From: Nitrospirota bacterium
GTDB taxonomy: Bacteria; Nitrospirota; Nitrospiria; Nitrospirales; UBA8639
Direction of reading: 5' to 3'
NCBI GenBank assembly: GCA_003696975.1
Contig: RFGT01000107.1
Location: forward strand, 1-34,389
Length of the DNA stretch: 34,389 bases
The notes below the pieces were generated by a model that was not told the origin of the DNA, did not search any database, and saw nothing but the letters and a program-made list of their open reading frames with translations. Both the position numbers and the translations under genes were made by a program. Positions 18,910 to 27,471 of the stretch are shown piece by piece (the stretch's first letter is position 1; every line of letters begins with the position of its first letter).

Positions 18910-20883
18910 ATGTCTGTGCATGCCCACGAGTCCCAGCGGGATACCACCGCATCCCTGATTAGAGTGACCTTGCCTGACGGCACGACCCATGTGGTGCCAT
19001 CAGGGACCACCGCCAAAGAACTCTTGCGGAAGTATACCAGGCAGAATGCCCACGAGATCTTGGCTGTGAAGGTGAACGGGCAGCCTAAAGATCTCAATAC
19101 CTCGCTTACTGAGGATGTATCCGTTGAACCAATCACCTTTGCCTCTCCCGAGGGAAAAGAGATTTATCGTCATAGCAGTGCGCATATTATGGCGCAAGCT
19201 GTGAAAGAGGTCTTCCCTTCGGCGCTTTTGACGATTGGCCCTCCAATTGATGAAGGGTTTTACTATGATTTCGACTTTGAGCGGCCCTTTACGCCGGAAG
19301 ATTTGGAAAAAATTGAACTGCGAGCGCGGGAGATCATTAAAGCCAATTATCCCATTGAACGGCTAGAGATGTCGAAAGATGAGGCAATACAGTTTTTCCA
19401 TGACCGGGGCGAGCGGTTCAAAGCCGAGATTATCCGACAAATCGAAGACCCTCAGGTCTCGCTGTATCGCCAGGGAGACTTCATCGATCTCTGCCGGGGA
19501 CCGCATGTGGAATCGACCGGGCGGATCAAAGCCTTGAAGCTGCTCTCCAGTGCCGGGGCGTACTGGCGGGGTGATGAGCGAAATCCCATGCTTCAGCGCA
19601 TCTATGGCACGTCCTTCCCTTCTCAGGAAGAACTCGATGCGTATTTAACAAAACTCGAGGAAATCAAACGGCGGGATCACCGAAAGGTAGGGAAAGAGCT
19701 TGACCTGTTTAGTATCCAAGACGAAACCGGACCGGGGCTTATCTTATGGCATCCAAAGGGGGCATTGATTCGGTTGCAGATTGAGAACTTTTGGCGGGAG
19801 CAGCACCTTACGCAGGGATATGAATTGGTCTACTCCCCTCATGTGGCTCGTCTGGAATTGTGGAAAACCAGCGGGCATGTGGACTACTACCGGGACAATA
19901 TGTTTGCCCCAATGAGCGTAGAGTCCGCGCATTACCAACTGAAACCTATGAACTGTCCCTTCCATATTCTGGTGTATAAGAGCCACCTTCGCAGTTATCG
20001 CGATTTACCCATCCGATACGCGGAATTGGGCACGGTGTATCGTTACGAACGGTCAGGGGTGCTTCATGGGCTTTTGCGGGTACGAGGGTTCACGCAAGAT
20101 GATGCCCATATTTTTTGCCGGCCCGACCAAATTGAAGGAGAAGTTAAAGCGGTGTTGACGCTGACGATGCATGTGCTGCACCGATTTGGATTCACGGACT
20201 GCGAGCTCTACCTTTCAACCCGCCCTGAGCACGCTGTCGGGTCGCAGGAAAAATGGGAGCAGGCCACTGCGGCGTTGGAGGCAGCCTTGCAAGGTGGTGG
20301 GTTTGCGTATACGATCGATCCAGGGGAAGGGGTCTTCTATGGACCCAAGATCGATCTGAAAATCAAGGATGCTCTCGGGCGAGCGTGGCAATGTTCCACC
20401 GTCCAAGTGGATTTCAACAATCCTGAGCGGTTTGGGTTATGCTACATTGGCGAGGATGGAAAGGAGCATCAGCCTATCATGATTCATCGGGCATTGCTGG
20501 GGTCCATTGAGCGGTTCTTTGGGATCTTGGTCGAGCATTATGGCGGGGCCTTCCCCGTGTGGCTGGCTCCGGTACAAGTGCAGGTGTTGCCCATTACCGA
20601 CAAGCAACATGCCTATGGCCAAACGGTTGTTCACCATCTGCGCCGAGCCGGGTTGCGAGCGGAACTCGACGCACGCAATGAGAAGATCGGCTTGAAAATT
20701 CGTGAGGCTGAAAAGGCCAAGATTCCGTTTATGGCAGTGGTTGGCGAACGGGAGGCTCAAAGCGCTACGGTATCAGTTCGGGAGCGAGGAGGGGTCAATA
20801 AAGGGGTTATGACCGTTTCCGAAGTAGTGGATCTCGTTCGGAGCTGCATGCCCTCAGATGAACTGGCGAGTGTGCCCCAGTAG
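18910..20883 (+). CDS. thrS: Threonyl-tRNA synthetase
   Basis: This class II synthetase charges tRNA-Thr. At 657 aa it has the full bacterial layout: an N-terminal TGS domain (about 1-75), the editing/SAD domain starting HSSAHIMAQAVKEVFP, the catalytic core and the C-terminal anticodon-binding domain. The zinc ligands are C349 (MNCPFHI), H400 (DDAHIF) and H526 (MIHRALLGS). Class II motif 3 lies around GSIERFFGIL. GAGGTG at 18896-18901, eight bases before the ATG, is a strong ribosome-binding site. infC follows 11 bases after the stop, starting the thrS-infC-rpmI-rplT cluster common in bacteria. An upstream hairpin may regulate translation. Confidence 0.98.
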   Translation: MSVHAHESQRDTTASLIRVTLPDGTTHVVPSGTTAKELLRKYTRQNAHEILAVKVNGQPKDLNTSLTEDVSVEPITFASPEGKEIYRHSSAHIMAQAVKEVFPSALLTIGPPIDEGFYYDFDFERPFTPEDLEKIELRAREIIKANYPIERLEMSKDEAIQFFHDRGERFKAEIIRQIEDPQVSLYRQGDFIDLCRGPHVESTGRIKALKLLSSAGAYWRGDERNPMLQRIYGTSFPSQEELDAYLTKLEEIKRRDHRKVGKELDLFSIQDETGPGLILWHPKGALIRLQIENFWREQHLTQGYELVYSPHVARLELWKTSGHVDYYRDNMFAPMSVESAHYQLKPMNCPFHILVYKSHLRSYRDLPIRYAELGTVYRYERSGVLHGLLRVRGFTQDDAHIFCRPDQIEGEVKAVLTLTMHVLHRFGFTDCELYLSTRPEHAVGSQEKWEQATAALEAALQGGGFAYTIDPGEGVFYGPKIDLKIKDALGRAWQCSTVQVDFNNPERFGLCYIGEDGKEHQPIMIHRALLGSIERFFGILVEHYGGAFPVWLAPVQVQVLPITDKQHAYGQTVVHHLRRAGLRAELDARNEKIGLKIREAEKAKIPFMAVVGEREAQSATVSVRERGGVNKGVMTVSEVVDLVRSCMPSDELASVPQ

Positions 20884-20894
20884 AGCCTTAGAGC

Positions 20895-21416
20895 ATGACG
20901 CGACCTCTGCTGACAAAATATCGAGTGAACCATATGATTCGGGCACCTGAAGTCCGAGTCATTGGACCAGAGGGTGAGCAATTGGGCATTATGAAGAGCC
21001 ATGAGGCCCTCAAGCAGGCACAAGAGATGGGGTATGACCTCGTTGAGGTTTCACCCAATTCCGTACCTCCGGTCTGCCGAATTATGGATTATGGGAAGTT
21101 CAAGTATGAGCAGAGCAAAAAGGAGCACAAGATTCGGCAGCATCAAAAGTCTACACATGTGAAGGAGATCAAACTGAGGCCGCGAACGGACAAACACGAT
21201 CTTGAGACCAAGGTCCGACAGATTCGAAACTTTCTCGCAGACGGGAACAAGACGAAGGTCACCGTGATGTTTCGGGGGCGAGAAATGGCCAATCAAGAAC
21301 TTGGACGCGCGGCGATTAATAAAGTGATCGAGGAGATCAAGGAAGTGGGGGTGATCGAGATGGAACCCAAGATGGAAGGCCGCAATTTGTACATGATTGT
21401 AGCTCCCAAAAGTTAA
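20895..21416 (+). CDS. infC: Translation initiation factor IF-3
   Basis: IF-3 binds the 30S subunit, keeps subunits apart and checks the start codon. The 173-aa protein has the N-terminal domain signature [20 protein letters not shown] and the C-terminal domain with [18 protein letters not shown] lysine-rich linker joins them. The start here is ATG rather than the rare AUU known in enterobacteria, so start-codon-based autoregulation is not indicated. It follows thrS by 11 bases with a weak ribosome-binding site, which suggests coupled translation, and is followed 13 bases later by rpmI. Confidence 0.98.
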   Translation: MTRPLLTKYRVNHMIRAPEVRVIGPEGEQLGIMKSHEALKQAQEMGYDLVEVSPNSVPPVCRIMDYGKFKYEQSKKEHKIRQHQKSTHVKEIKLRPRTDKHDLETKVRQIRNFLADGNKTKVTVMFRGREMANQELGRAAINKVIEEIKEVGVIEMEPKMEGRNLYMIVAPKS

Positions 21417-21429
21417 CCGCGAGGGAATC

Positions 21430-21633
21430 ATGGCGCGACAGAAATTGAAAACCCATTCGGGTGCAAGTAAACGATTTCGACGAACCGGAACCGGAAAGCT
21501 CGTGCGACGACGAGCGGGTGTACGACATATCTTGACAAGCAAACGGGCTAAACGGAAACGGCGGCTACTTCAAACTGTTCCAGTGGCCAAAAGCGATCAG
21601 AAGACTGCCACCAGGCTTCTCCCCTATTCATAA
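21430..21633 (+). CDS. rpmI: 50S ribosomal protein L35
   Basis: This 67-aa, strongly basic protein of the large ribosomal subunit carries the family start [19 protein letters not shown] and the downstream [14 protein letters not shown] stretch. A GAGGGA a few bases before the ATG is a good ribosome-binding site. The gene lies between infC and rplT, the standard arrangement. Confidence 0.97.
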   Translation: MARQKLKTHSGASKRFRRTGTGKLVRRRAGVRHILTSKRAKRKRRLLQTVPVAKSDQKTATRLLPYS

Positions 21634-21694
21634 CTCACACCGAGTAGGGCAGGAATAAAAGAAATACGCTTATAACACGAAGGGAGGAAATACG

Positions 21695-22066
21695 ATGCCT
21701 CGGGTAAAAGGGGGTCCACAAACGCGACGCAGACGAAAGAAGCGGCTCAAGCTCGCGAAGGGACAATACGGCGCGAGAAGTCGGCTGTTTCGGACAGCCA
21801 CAGAAGCTGTGGACAAAGGCTTGGCATATGCCTATGCAGGACGGCGGCAACGCAAGCGAGATTTTCGCCGACTTTGGATTGCACGGATCAATGCCGGGGT
21901 GCGAGCCCAGGGTTTGACCTATAGCCGATTCATGCATGCATTGCGGGAAGCCAATATAGTACTGGATCGGAAAGTTCTGTCTGATATGGCCGTCCGAGAT
22001 CCTCAGGGGTTCACGTATCTCGTGGAATGCGCAAAGGGCGGAGGCGTGAAGTCTGCTACGGGATAA
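21695..22066 (+). CDS. rplT: 50S ribosomal protein L20
   Basis: L20 is an early-assembly protein of the large subunit and a known repressor of its own operon in several bacteria. The 123-aa sequence starts [16 protein letters not shown] and contains [17 protein letters not shown] and [15 protein letters not shown], all family features. GGGAGG precedes the ATG at a good distance. The 61-base gap after rpmI is long enough for a control structure, but I cannot define one. Its last 11 bases overlap the convergent pheT. Confidence 0.98.
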   Translation: MPRVKGGPQTRRRRKKRLKLAKGQYGARSRLFRTATEAVDKGLAYAYAGRRQRKRDFRRLWIARINAGVRAQGLTYSRFMHALREANIVLDRKVLSDMAVRDPQGFTYLVECAKGGGVKSATG

Positions 22067-22071
22067 CGCCT
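22042..22071. repeat. Inverted repeat spanning the rplT/pheT convergent stops
   Basis: AGGCGT (22042-22047) and ACGCCT (22066-22071) are complementary around 18 bases that include the pheT stop and most of the rplT stop. There is no T tract on either side, so it is at best a weak bidirectional transcription barrier. Confidence 0.25.
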
Positions 22072-23783
22072 AGTCCTTCCTGTGCCCACCTTTGACATAA
22101 GGTATCAAGATTCAACTCAAATACGGCAACAGGCTTTTCCACGTGCCAAGCCTCGAGTACGGCGGGGTGCAATTCGCCAATCAGCCCGATCTGGCAGGTA
22201 TTCCAGATAATACGTCCAGCGCGTCCCTCAAGAAAGGAGGGATGAGGGATAGGCTCCAGGATATAGGGTGTCAAGAGATAGTACAGCAGCATATCCAAGG
22301 TTGTGTGCACTTCCGAGAAATTGGCTGCTGGATGAGCCACAAGCGCGCCGAGCTTTGTGAGAGTCAGCGATCCATTTTCCTGTGTAGAGTCTGGAATGGC
22401 TACTTCTCCTACTTCAAACAGGCGGTGAGGATAGAACGATCGAGATGACGCACTTTCTACCCGAAGCAGAGATGGAATGATCCAAGAGCGGAGACAAGAG
22501 TAATTGTGCGACATCACGTTTTCAATCTCCAGCACGGCGGTTTCTGGGGTATCAGGGAGGTTCATGCGGCTGAGCAAATCCTCGCGGGACATCAGAATGT
22601 TGGAAAATATTTCTTGAAAGCCCGCCCCGATCATCAAATCCCGAACATGGTCGGATAACCGTTCCACGGACGACAGCCCCCCCACGGTAAATTGGGCAGG
22701 CATGAGAGGCGTGAAGGAATTGTAGCCCCGACTGATGGCTACATCCTCTGCCACATCCACCTGATGCATAACGTCCTGGCGATATGGTGGAAGGCGCACA
22801 GCGAGAGTATGCCGGCTGGCCTTAACGTCATATCCATAGGCGGCGAGTGCCTGCTGAATGGCTTCGGCACCCAAAGGGACACCCAGTGCGGCCTCAATGG
22901 CGTGCACCGAGATCCGCTGAATCTGGTTGATGGTGAAGGGTGTACGAAGAGTCCGGCCCCATTCGGTCGTCCAAGGATACACGATGTCGATGGGTTCAAT
23001 GGTTGCTCCCCGATCAGCTAAATTGACCGCGAAGATATTCAAAGTCAATAACACCATCCGCAGGTCCGTGCCCGTCACTTCCACCATGAGCTCGGTATCA
23101 CCTGGTTTGACCTCTCCAAGATCTTGACTGTTGATAATCGGCGGAAACGAGAGTACCTGCCCTTCTTGATCCCAGAGCAGGGGGAGCGAGGTGTGACCGG
23201 CAAGAATCTCTCCATATTCCTGGCCCTTGGGATGAATAGACAGAATTTCGCCGAGGGTGAGTTTTTCCGTAAATCCGAGAGGAACAAAACGGACCTCATC
23301 GGGTTTGACTAGCCCGTAGGTTACCGGAAAACGAATTGCCGCCAAACGATACAACCCGATCGAGACCGTCCAGCGCTTGTGGCCGTAGAGGTCCGCGAGT
23401 TTTTCTTGAGCCTGGATCAACTGGGTCAAACTGTCCTCGGTGATTGTGTACCCTCTCGCGCAGCAGGCCACGACGAATGGACGCACGGTTTCGAGCCCGG
23501 GCATGACGCGAATCCGCCGCCTGATCCGAGGCTTTTGAGAGAAGAACGAGTAGGTGACAGGTTGCTGTTGAAGGGCGGCCCGAATTTGACGGGCGATCCC
23601 TTCAACACACCAAAGATCTGGACGATTGCTGTCCTGAAGCTCAATGCGAAGTTCGCCGGTGGCTGGAACGTGATCCTTGATTTCACCTTTCACCAGGGGA
23701 AGCCACGCCTCCAGTTCATGGAGAGCGATGGATCGCCCGAGTAAGTGCTCAAGGTCATGATGGTAAATCGAAATCGTGGGCAT
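22056..23783 (-). CDS. pheT: Phenylalanyl-tRNA synthetase beta subunit, archaeal/eukaryotic type
   Basis: This is the beta subunit of the (alpha-beta)2 enzyme that charges tRNA-Phe. At 575 aa it is far shorter than the usual bacterial PheT (about 800 aa). It starts directly with an archaeal-type N-terminus ([20 protein letters not shown], then [18 protein letters not shown]) and lacks the bacterial EMAP-like tRNA-binding and C-terminal anticodon-binding domains. The B5 region is around residues 285-355. [15 protein letters not shown] and [14 protein letters not shown] are typical of archaeal beta subunits. An AGGTG lies five bases before the ATG. The gene follows pheS by 15 bases in the same frame and converges on rplT. 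Horizontal transfer is inferred from the architecture. Confidence 0.95.
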   Translation of the reverse strand: MPTISIYHHDLEHLLGRSIALHELEAWLPLVKGEIKDHVPATGELRIELQDSNRPDLWCVEGIARQIRAALQQQPVTYSFFSQKPRIRRRIRVMPGLETVRPFVVACCARGYTITEDSLTQLIQAQEKLADLYGHKRWTVSIGLYRLAAIRFPVTYGLVKPDEVRFVPLGFTEKLTLGEILSIHPKGQEYGEILAGHTSLPLLWDQEGQVLSFPPIINSQDLGEVKPGDTELMVEVTGTDLRMVLLTLNIFAVNLADRGATIEPIDIVYPWTTEWGRTLRTPFTINQIQRISVHAIEAALGVPLGAEAIQQALAAYGYDVKASRHTLAVRLPPYRQDVMHQVDVAEDVAISRGYNSFTPLMPAQFTVGGLSSVERLSDHVRDLMIGAGFQEIFSNILMSREDLLSRMNLPDTPETAVLEIENVMSHNYSCLRSWIIPSLLRVESASSRSFYPHRLFEVGEVAIPDSTQENGSLTLTKLGALVAHPAANFSEVHTTLDMLLYYLLTPYILEPIPHPSFLEGRAGRIIWNTCQIGLIGELHPAVLEAWHVEKPVAVFELNLDTLCQRWAQEGLGVIP

Positions 23784-23794
23784 CTTCGCACCTG

Positions 23795-23812
23795 GGCGTC
23801 AAAAAAGACGCC
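23795..23812 (-). promoter_or_regulatory. Hairpin enclosing the pheS stop codon at the pheS-pheT junction
   Basis: On the coding (minus) strand GGCGTC, six T residues and GACGCC form a six-base-pair GC-rich stem. The pheS UGA begins at the last T of the loop and runs into the stem. The hairpin ends 11 bases before the pheT ATG, next to its AGGTG. A role in the coupling or ratio of the two subunits is possible but unproven. Confidence 0.45.
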
Positions 23813-25373
23813 TCCGCATTGAACGAATTTTTTCCAGATCGGCGGTGAATAAATCCCGAATATCGTGCAATCCCAGAGCGATCATGGCCATGCGATCCAA
23901 CCCTAACCCCCATGCGATGACGGGAACTGTCACCCCCAGGGGATGGGTCACTTCTGGTCGGAACAATCCAGCCCCTCCTAATTCCATCCATCCCAATTGT
24001 GGGTGCCGGACATGCAGCTCCACAGAGGGTTCTGTAAATGGGAAGTAGGCTGGCAAGAAACGACTTTCTTGAGCATGAGCCATTTCCCTGGCGAATAGGG
24101 TCAACAGCCCCAATAGTGTTCGAAAGGTAATATCTTCTCCCAACACAATCCCTTCGACCTGGAAGAAATCCGTGGCATGTGTGGCATCCACTTGATCGTA
24201 GCGGAAGCACCGGGCAATTGAAAAATATTTTCCGGGGATGGCTGGATGATGGGCAAGAGTTCGAGCGGAAACTGCTGTCCCTTGGCTTCGTAAGATCAGC
24301 CGTCTGGCTCGCTCCCGGTCATACGTATAGCGCCACCCCGTTGATCCCGTGCCCCCCCCATGTTCATGCGCGGCAGCTACCTGGGAAAGAAACGGCTCGG
24401 GGATATGCCCGGCATGCGAAGGATATTTCACAAAATAGACATCATGAATAGCGCGGGCCGGGTGGAATTGAGGCATGAACAAGGCATCCATATCCCAAAA
24501 TTCGGTCTCCACCAAGGGCCCCCGCATTTCCTGAAACCCCATGCTTATTAGCTTGAACTTCACTTGGTCTAGGAATTCCCGGTATGGATGGCGGCGGCCC
24601 ACGGCCGTGCGAGGCGGGCGGAGTTGAATCGTGTACTTGCGAAACCGCTTGGTCCGCCAGGCGCCATCTTTGAGAAGCTCTGGCGTGAGTTGGGAAATTT
24701 CTTCTTCCCCTACCCCGGGCTGACAGGCCACTGCCACGGAACGGCCTAAGGGCGTCAGGCGATATTCTCGGTGAATGCGTTCTTCGATGCGAAAGGGCTC
24801 CTGAGGGTTACCTCGCTTCACCGCATACTGGCGAGCCACGGCTTGCAGGACAGAGGGAAGCGTGAGAAGGTCTTGAGCTTGATCGCGCACACGTTCAAGC
24901 AAGGTCTCAAGCGCCTCAGCGGTGGGGCTTGGTTGCCCGGTGCGCTCGATAACCCCTCCAGCACCCAACCGAATCGCACCCTCCTTTTTTAAGGCGCCGA
25001 TAGCCCGACTGATTTCCGTCGGCTCAAATTGGCCGGCGTCAAGAAGGACGGGGATGGTCAGGTGCCGTCCTGCCTGTTCCGCTTCTTCCGCCATATGCAG
25101 AATCCATCGGGGAGGCGACCCGCGGGTCAGGTACTCTTTGCCGCGATCAGTGAGAGAAACCCAGAAGGTGACGGTTTCCGACTTGATTTCCAAGAGTTGT
25201 TTGGCCACAAGCCATCCCACCGCCATGCTGAGTTGGGAAGAATCAAGCTGGCACCGTTCGTGTAGATGTTGGTCAGAGAGCACGTGATCCGAGGGAGAGA
25301 ACGCTGCAAGGACTTGGATCTCCAGCGGGTGCAAGCTTTCAGAGAGAGTAGAACGATCCATGGCTCTAGACAT
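23799..25373 (-). CDS. pheS: Phenylalanyl-tRNA synthetase alpha subunit, archaeal/eukaryotic type
   Basis: This is the catalytic class II subunit of PheRS. At 524 aa it is much longer than bacterial PheS (about 340 aa). It begins with winged-helix-like segments (about residues 10-160) rather than the bacterial coiled coil. The catalytic core starts at H262 (HPYREF) and continues MGFQEMRGPLVETEFWDMD, HPARAIHDVYF, then RCFRYDQVDATHATDFFQVEG-like motif 2 and motif 3 GLGLDRMAMIALGLHDIRD. The combination MRGPLVETEFWD plus HPAR is characteristic of archaeal/eukaryotic alpha subunits. The ATG overlaps the rpe stop by eight bases; a second in-frame ATG is at 25361. It is the fifth gene of the larC-to-pheT run. 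Confidence 0.95.
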   Translation of the reverse strand: MSRAMDRSTLSESLHPLEIQVLAAFSPSDHVLSDQHLHERCQLDSSQLSMAVGWLVAKQLLEIKSETVTFWVSLTDRGKEYLTRGSPPRWILHMAEEAEQAGRHLTIPVLLDAGQFEPTEISRAIGALKKEGAIRLGAGGVIERTGQPSPTAEALETLLERVRDQAQDLLTLPSVLQAVARQYAVKRGNPQEPFRIEERIHREYRLTPLGRSVAVACQPGVGEEEISQLTPELLKDGAWRTKRFRKYTIQLRPPRTAVGRRHPYREFLDQVKFKLISMGFQEMRGPLVETEFWDMDALFMPQFHPARAIHDVYFVKYPSHAGHIPEPFLSQVAAAHEHGGGTGSTGWRYTYDRERARRLILRSQGTAVSARTLAHHPAIPGKYFSIARCFRYDQVDATHATDFFQVEGIVLGEDITFRTLLGLLTLFAREMAHAQESRFLPAYFPFTEPSVELHVRHPQLGWMELGGAGLFRPEVTHPLGVTVPVIAWGLGLDRMAMIALGLHDIRDLFTADLEKIRSMRRRLF

Positions 25374-26046
25374 GAATGGTTTGTGCCGCAGCTCGTAAAG
25401 CGTGAATGGTGGCCGTGTAATCCTGGCTGTGAAAGATGGCCGAACCTGCTACGAGAACCTGAGCTCCGGCCTGCACGACGGCTGAGGCATTGTCGACCTT
25501 GATCCCTCCATCGACTTCGAGCAAGGCTCGACTCTGCACGTGGAGCAACATCTGGCGCATCCGGCGGATTCTATCGAGACTTGCCGGGAGAAAATGTTGG
25601 CCTCCGAATCCAGGATTCACAGACATGATTAATACCAAATCCACCTCGGGAAGGATCTCTTCAAGTGCTGAAAGGGGAGTGGCTGGATTTAAGGTCACCC
25701 CGGCCAGCACACCACATTCTTTGATGGCCTGCACAGTGCGATGCAGATGAGGGCAAGCCTCGACATGAACGGTAAGATAGTTTGCCCCAGCTTGGGCAAA
25801 AGCTGTCAGAAACACCTCGGGATTGGTCATCATGAGATGGACGTCCAAGGGAAGGCGTGTAACTTTGCGCAAGGCCTCTACAATTGGCGGCCCTGCGGTC
25901 AAGTTGGGAACAAAATGCCCATCCATTACATCCACATGAATCATATCGGCTCCGGCGGCCTCGACTCGCGACACTTCCTCGGCCAATCGGCCAAAATCGG
26001 CAGACAGGATTGAGGGGGCGATCAGGACAGCCGACGAGGAGCTCAT
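25366..26046 (-). CDS. rpe: Ribulose-phosphate 3-epimerase
   Basis: Rpe interconverts ribulose 5-phosphate and xylulose 5-phosphate in the pentose phosphate and Calvin cycles. The 226-aa TIM barrel shows the family signatures: IAPSILSADFGRL, MIHVDVMDGHFVPNLT, PLDVHLMM, MSVNPGFGGQHF and LEVDGGIKVDNA. The Asp, His and Glu/Asp residues that bind the metal and act as acid/base are within these stretches. GGAG lies about seven bases before the ATG. The start overlaps the rsmB stop (ATGA, 26043-26046) and the stop overlaps pheS, so translation through this run looks coupled. Confidence 0.97.
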   Translation of the reverse strand: MSSSSAVLIAPSILSADFGRLAEEVSRVEAAGADMIHVDVMDGHFVPNLTAGPPIVEALRKVTRLPLDVHLMMTNPEVFLTAFAQAGANYLTVHVEACPHLHRTVQAIKECGVLAGVTLNPATPLSALEEILPEVDLVLIMSVNPGFGGQHFLPASLDRIRRMRQMLLHVQSRALLEVDGGIKVDNASAVVQAGAQVLVAGSAIFHSQDYTATIHALRAAAQTIHV

Positions 26047-27446
26047 AAGACACTCCGTTTTTTTCTCAACCGAGCTGCAAAAAAGCCATCCATCTCAAAT
26101 GGATTGCCTCCTGTCCAGAAATCTCCATCTTGGGAGAGAAGAACGTGACCAGCAGCGGGAAGCCAAGATTCGGCAGATTCGCGGACATATTCGGGGTGGC
26201 GCCGGCAGAAGCGAGCCACCACCTCAGTAGTTTCTTCGGGTTCTGTTGAGCAGGCACTATAGACCAACACTCCACCTGGTCTCAAGAGGTCCCCAACGTG
26301 ATCCAGAATGGTCAGTTGGTTCTCGGCATGGCGGGCAAGCTGGTCCGGACCTTTGAACCATTTGGCTTCTGGATGGCGCCGCAGAATCCCTAGGCCGGAA
26401 CAAGGGACATCGATCAAGATTCGGTCGAAGGCGCGAGGGAGTACCTCAGGCCAAGGCTTTTGTGACGGAACCGTCAGCAGATCGACCTGCACGGGGTGAA
26501 CGATCCGCACCCCCAACCGGTGGCAATTGTCCTGCAATCTCTTCAGGCGAGGCTGACTGTGATCCAGTGCGAAGATAACCCCTTGATTCTGCATGAGCGC
26601 GGCAAGGTGTGTGGTCTTCCCTCCTGGAGCTGCACAGGCATCTAAGACGAGGTGTCCAGGCTGGACGTCCAACAGAAGGGGCACGAGTTGAGCGGCTTCG
26701 TCCTCGACATAGCAAAGCCCTTCTTGTAAGGCAGAGAGCTGGCTAAGGGGGCCGCATTTCTCCAGATAGAGCCCAACCGGACTCACCGCAGTGCTGACGG
26801 GATGATATCCGTCTCGAGAAAGCCGAGCTTCCAGCGCCTGGCGCGACAGGCGCAGTGTGTTGGTCCGGAGCGTGATCGGGGGGATCTGCAATGTCTGCCG
26901 ACAAAGGCGTTCCGCTAAGTCTAGGCCGTGATTCCTGATCCACCGCTCCGCAAGCCAAGAGGGACAGGAATAACGGATAGAAAGAGCCCTACACACATCG
27001 TCTTCAAGTGAGGGCCAAGATGGGATGGGGCTACGCAGAAGCTGGCGAAGGACCCCGTTGACAAATCCGGTCCAATCCCGTCCGAGCTCTCCTTTGACCA
27101 AGTTCACAGATTCATTGATAGCCGCTGAGGCAGGAATTTTGCTGAGATACAGGAGTTGATAAGCCCCTAAACGAAGGGCGTAGCGGACGGCGAGAGGAAG
27201 GCGATGGACCGGGCGATGGCTTACTTGATCGAGACGCCAATCGAGAGTTTCTCGATGCCGGAGTACCCCATAGATCAATTCGAAAGCTAAGGCCGAATCG
27301 CAAGGGCTGAGAGGCGAATGACGGGTGACCCGGTCAAAGGCCTCATCGGCAAAGCACAGACGTTGCTCGATGAGGATCAGAACCCGCAAAGCCACCCGGC
27401 GAGCTGAGCATATGGAAGCACGGGAGGTATCAGAAGAGGAGATCAT
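26043..27446 (-). CDS. rsmB: 16S rRNA (cytosine-967-C5)-methyltransferase RsmB
   Basis: RsmB methylates C967 of 16S rRNA using S-adenosylmethionine. The N-terminal NusB-like RNA-binding domain (about residues 10-150) includes FELIYGVLRHRETLDWRL and INESVNLVKG. The methyltransferase domain has the SAM loop DACAAPGGKTTHLA and the two cysteines of the m5C family, in DVPCSGLGILRRHPE and YSACSTEPEE. The frame is open to 27569, but I start at ATG 27446 (467 aa), because the longer form would run 98 bases into pdxA and its extra residues are unlike the family. No clear ribosome-binding site precedes 27446. rpe overlaps its stop by four bases. Confidence 0.95.
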   Translation of the reverse strand: MISSSDTSRASICSARRVALRVLILIEQRLCFADEAFDRVTRHSPLSPCDSALAFELIYGVLRHRETLDWRLDQVSHRPVHRLPLAVRYALRLGAYQLLYLSKIPASAAINESVNLVKGELGRDWTGFVNGVLRQLLRSPIPSWPSLEDDVCRALSIRYSCPSWLAERWIRNHGLDLAERLCRQTLQIPPITLRTNTLRLSRQALEARLSRDGYHPVSTAVSPVGLYLEKCGPLSQLSALQEGLCYVEDEAAQLVPLLLDVQPGHLVLDACAAPGGKTTHLAALMQNQGVIFALDHSQPRLKRLQDNCHRLGVRIVHPVQVDLLTVPSQKPWPEVLPRAFDRILIDVPCSGLGILRRHPEAKWFKGPDQLARHAENQLTILDHVGDLLRPGGVLVYSACSTEPEETTEVVARFCRRHPEYVRESAESWLPAAGHVLLSQDGDFWTGGNPFEMDGFFAARLRKKRSVL

Positions 27447-27471
27447 GACCAACAATTCAAGGATAAGGAGT

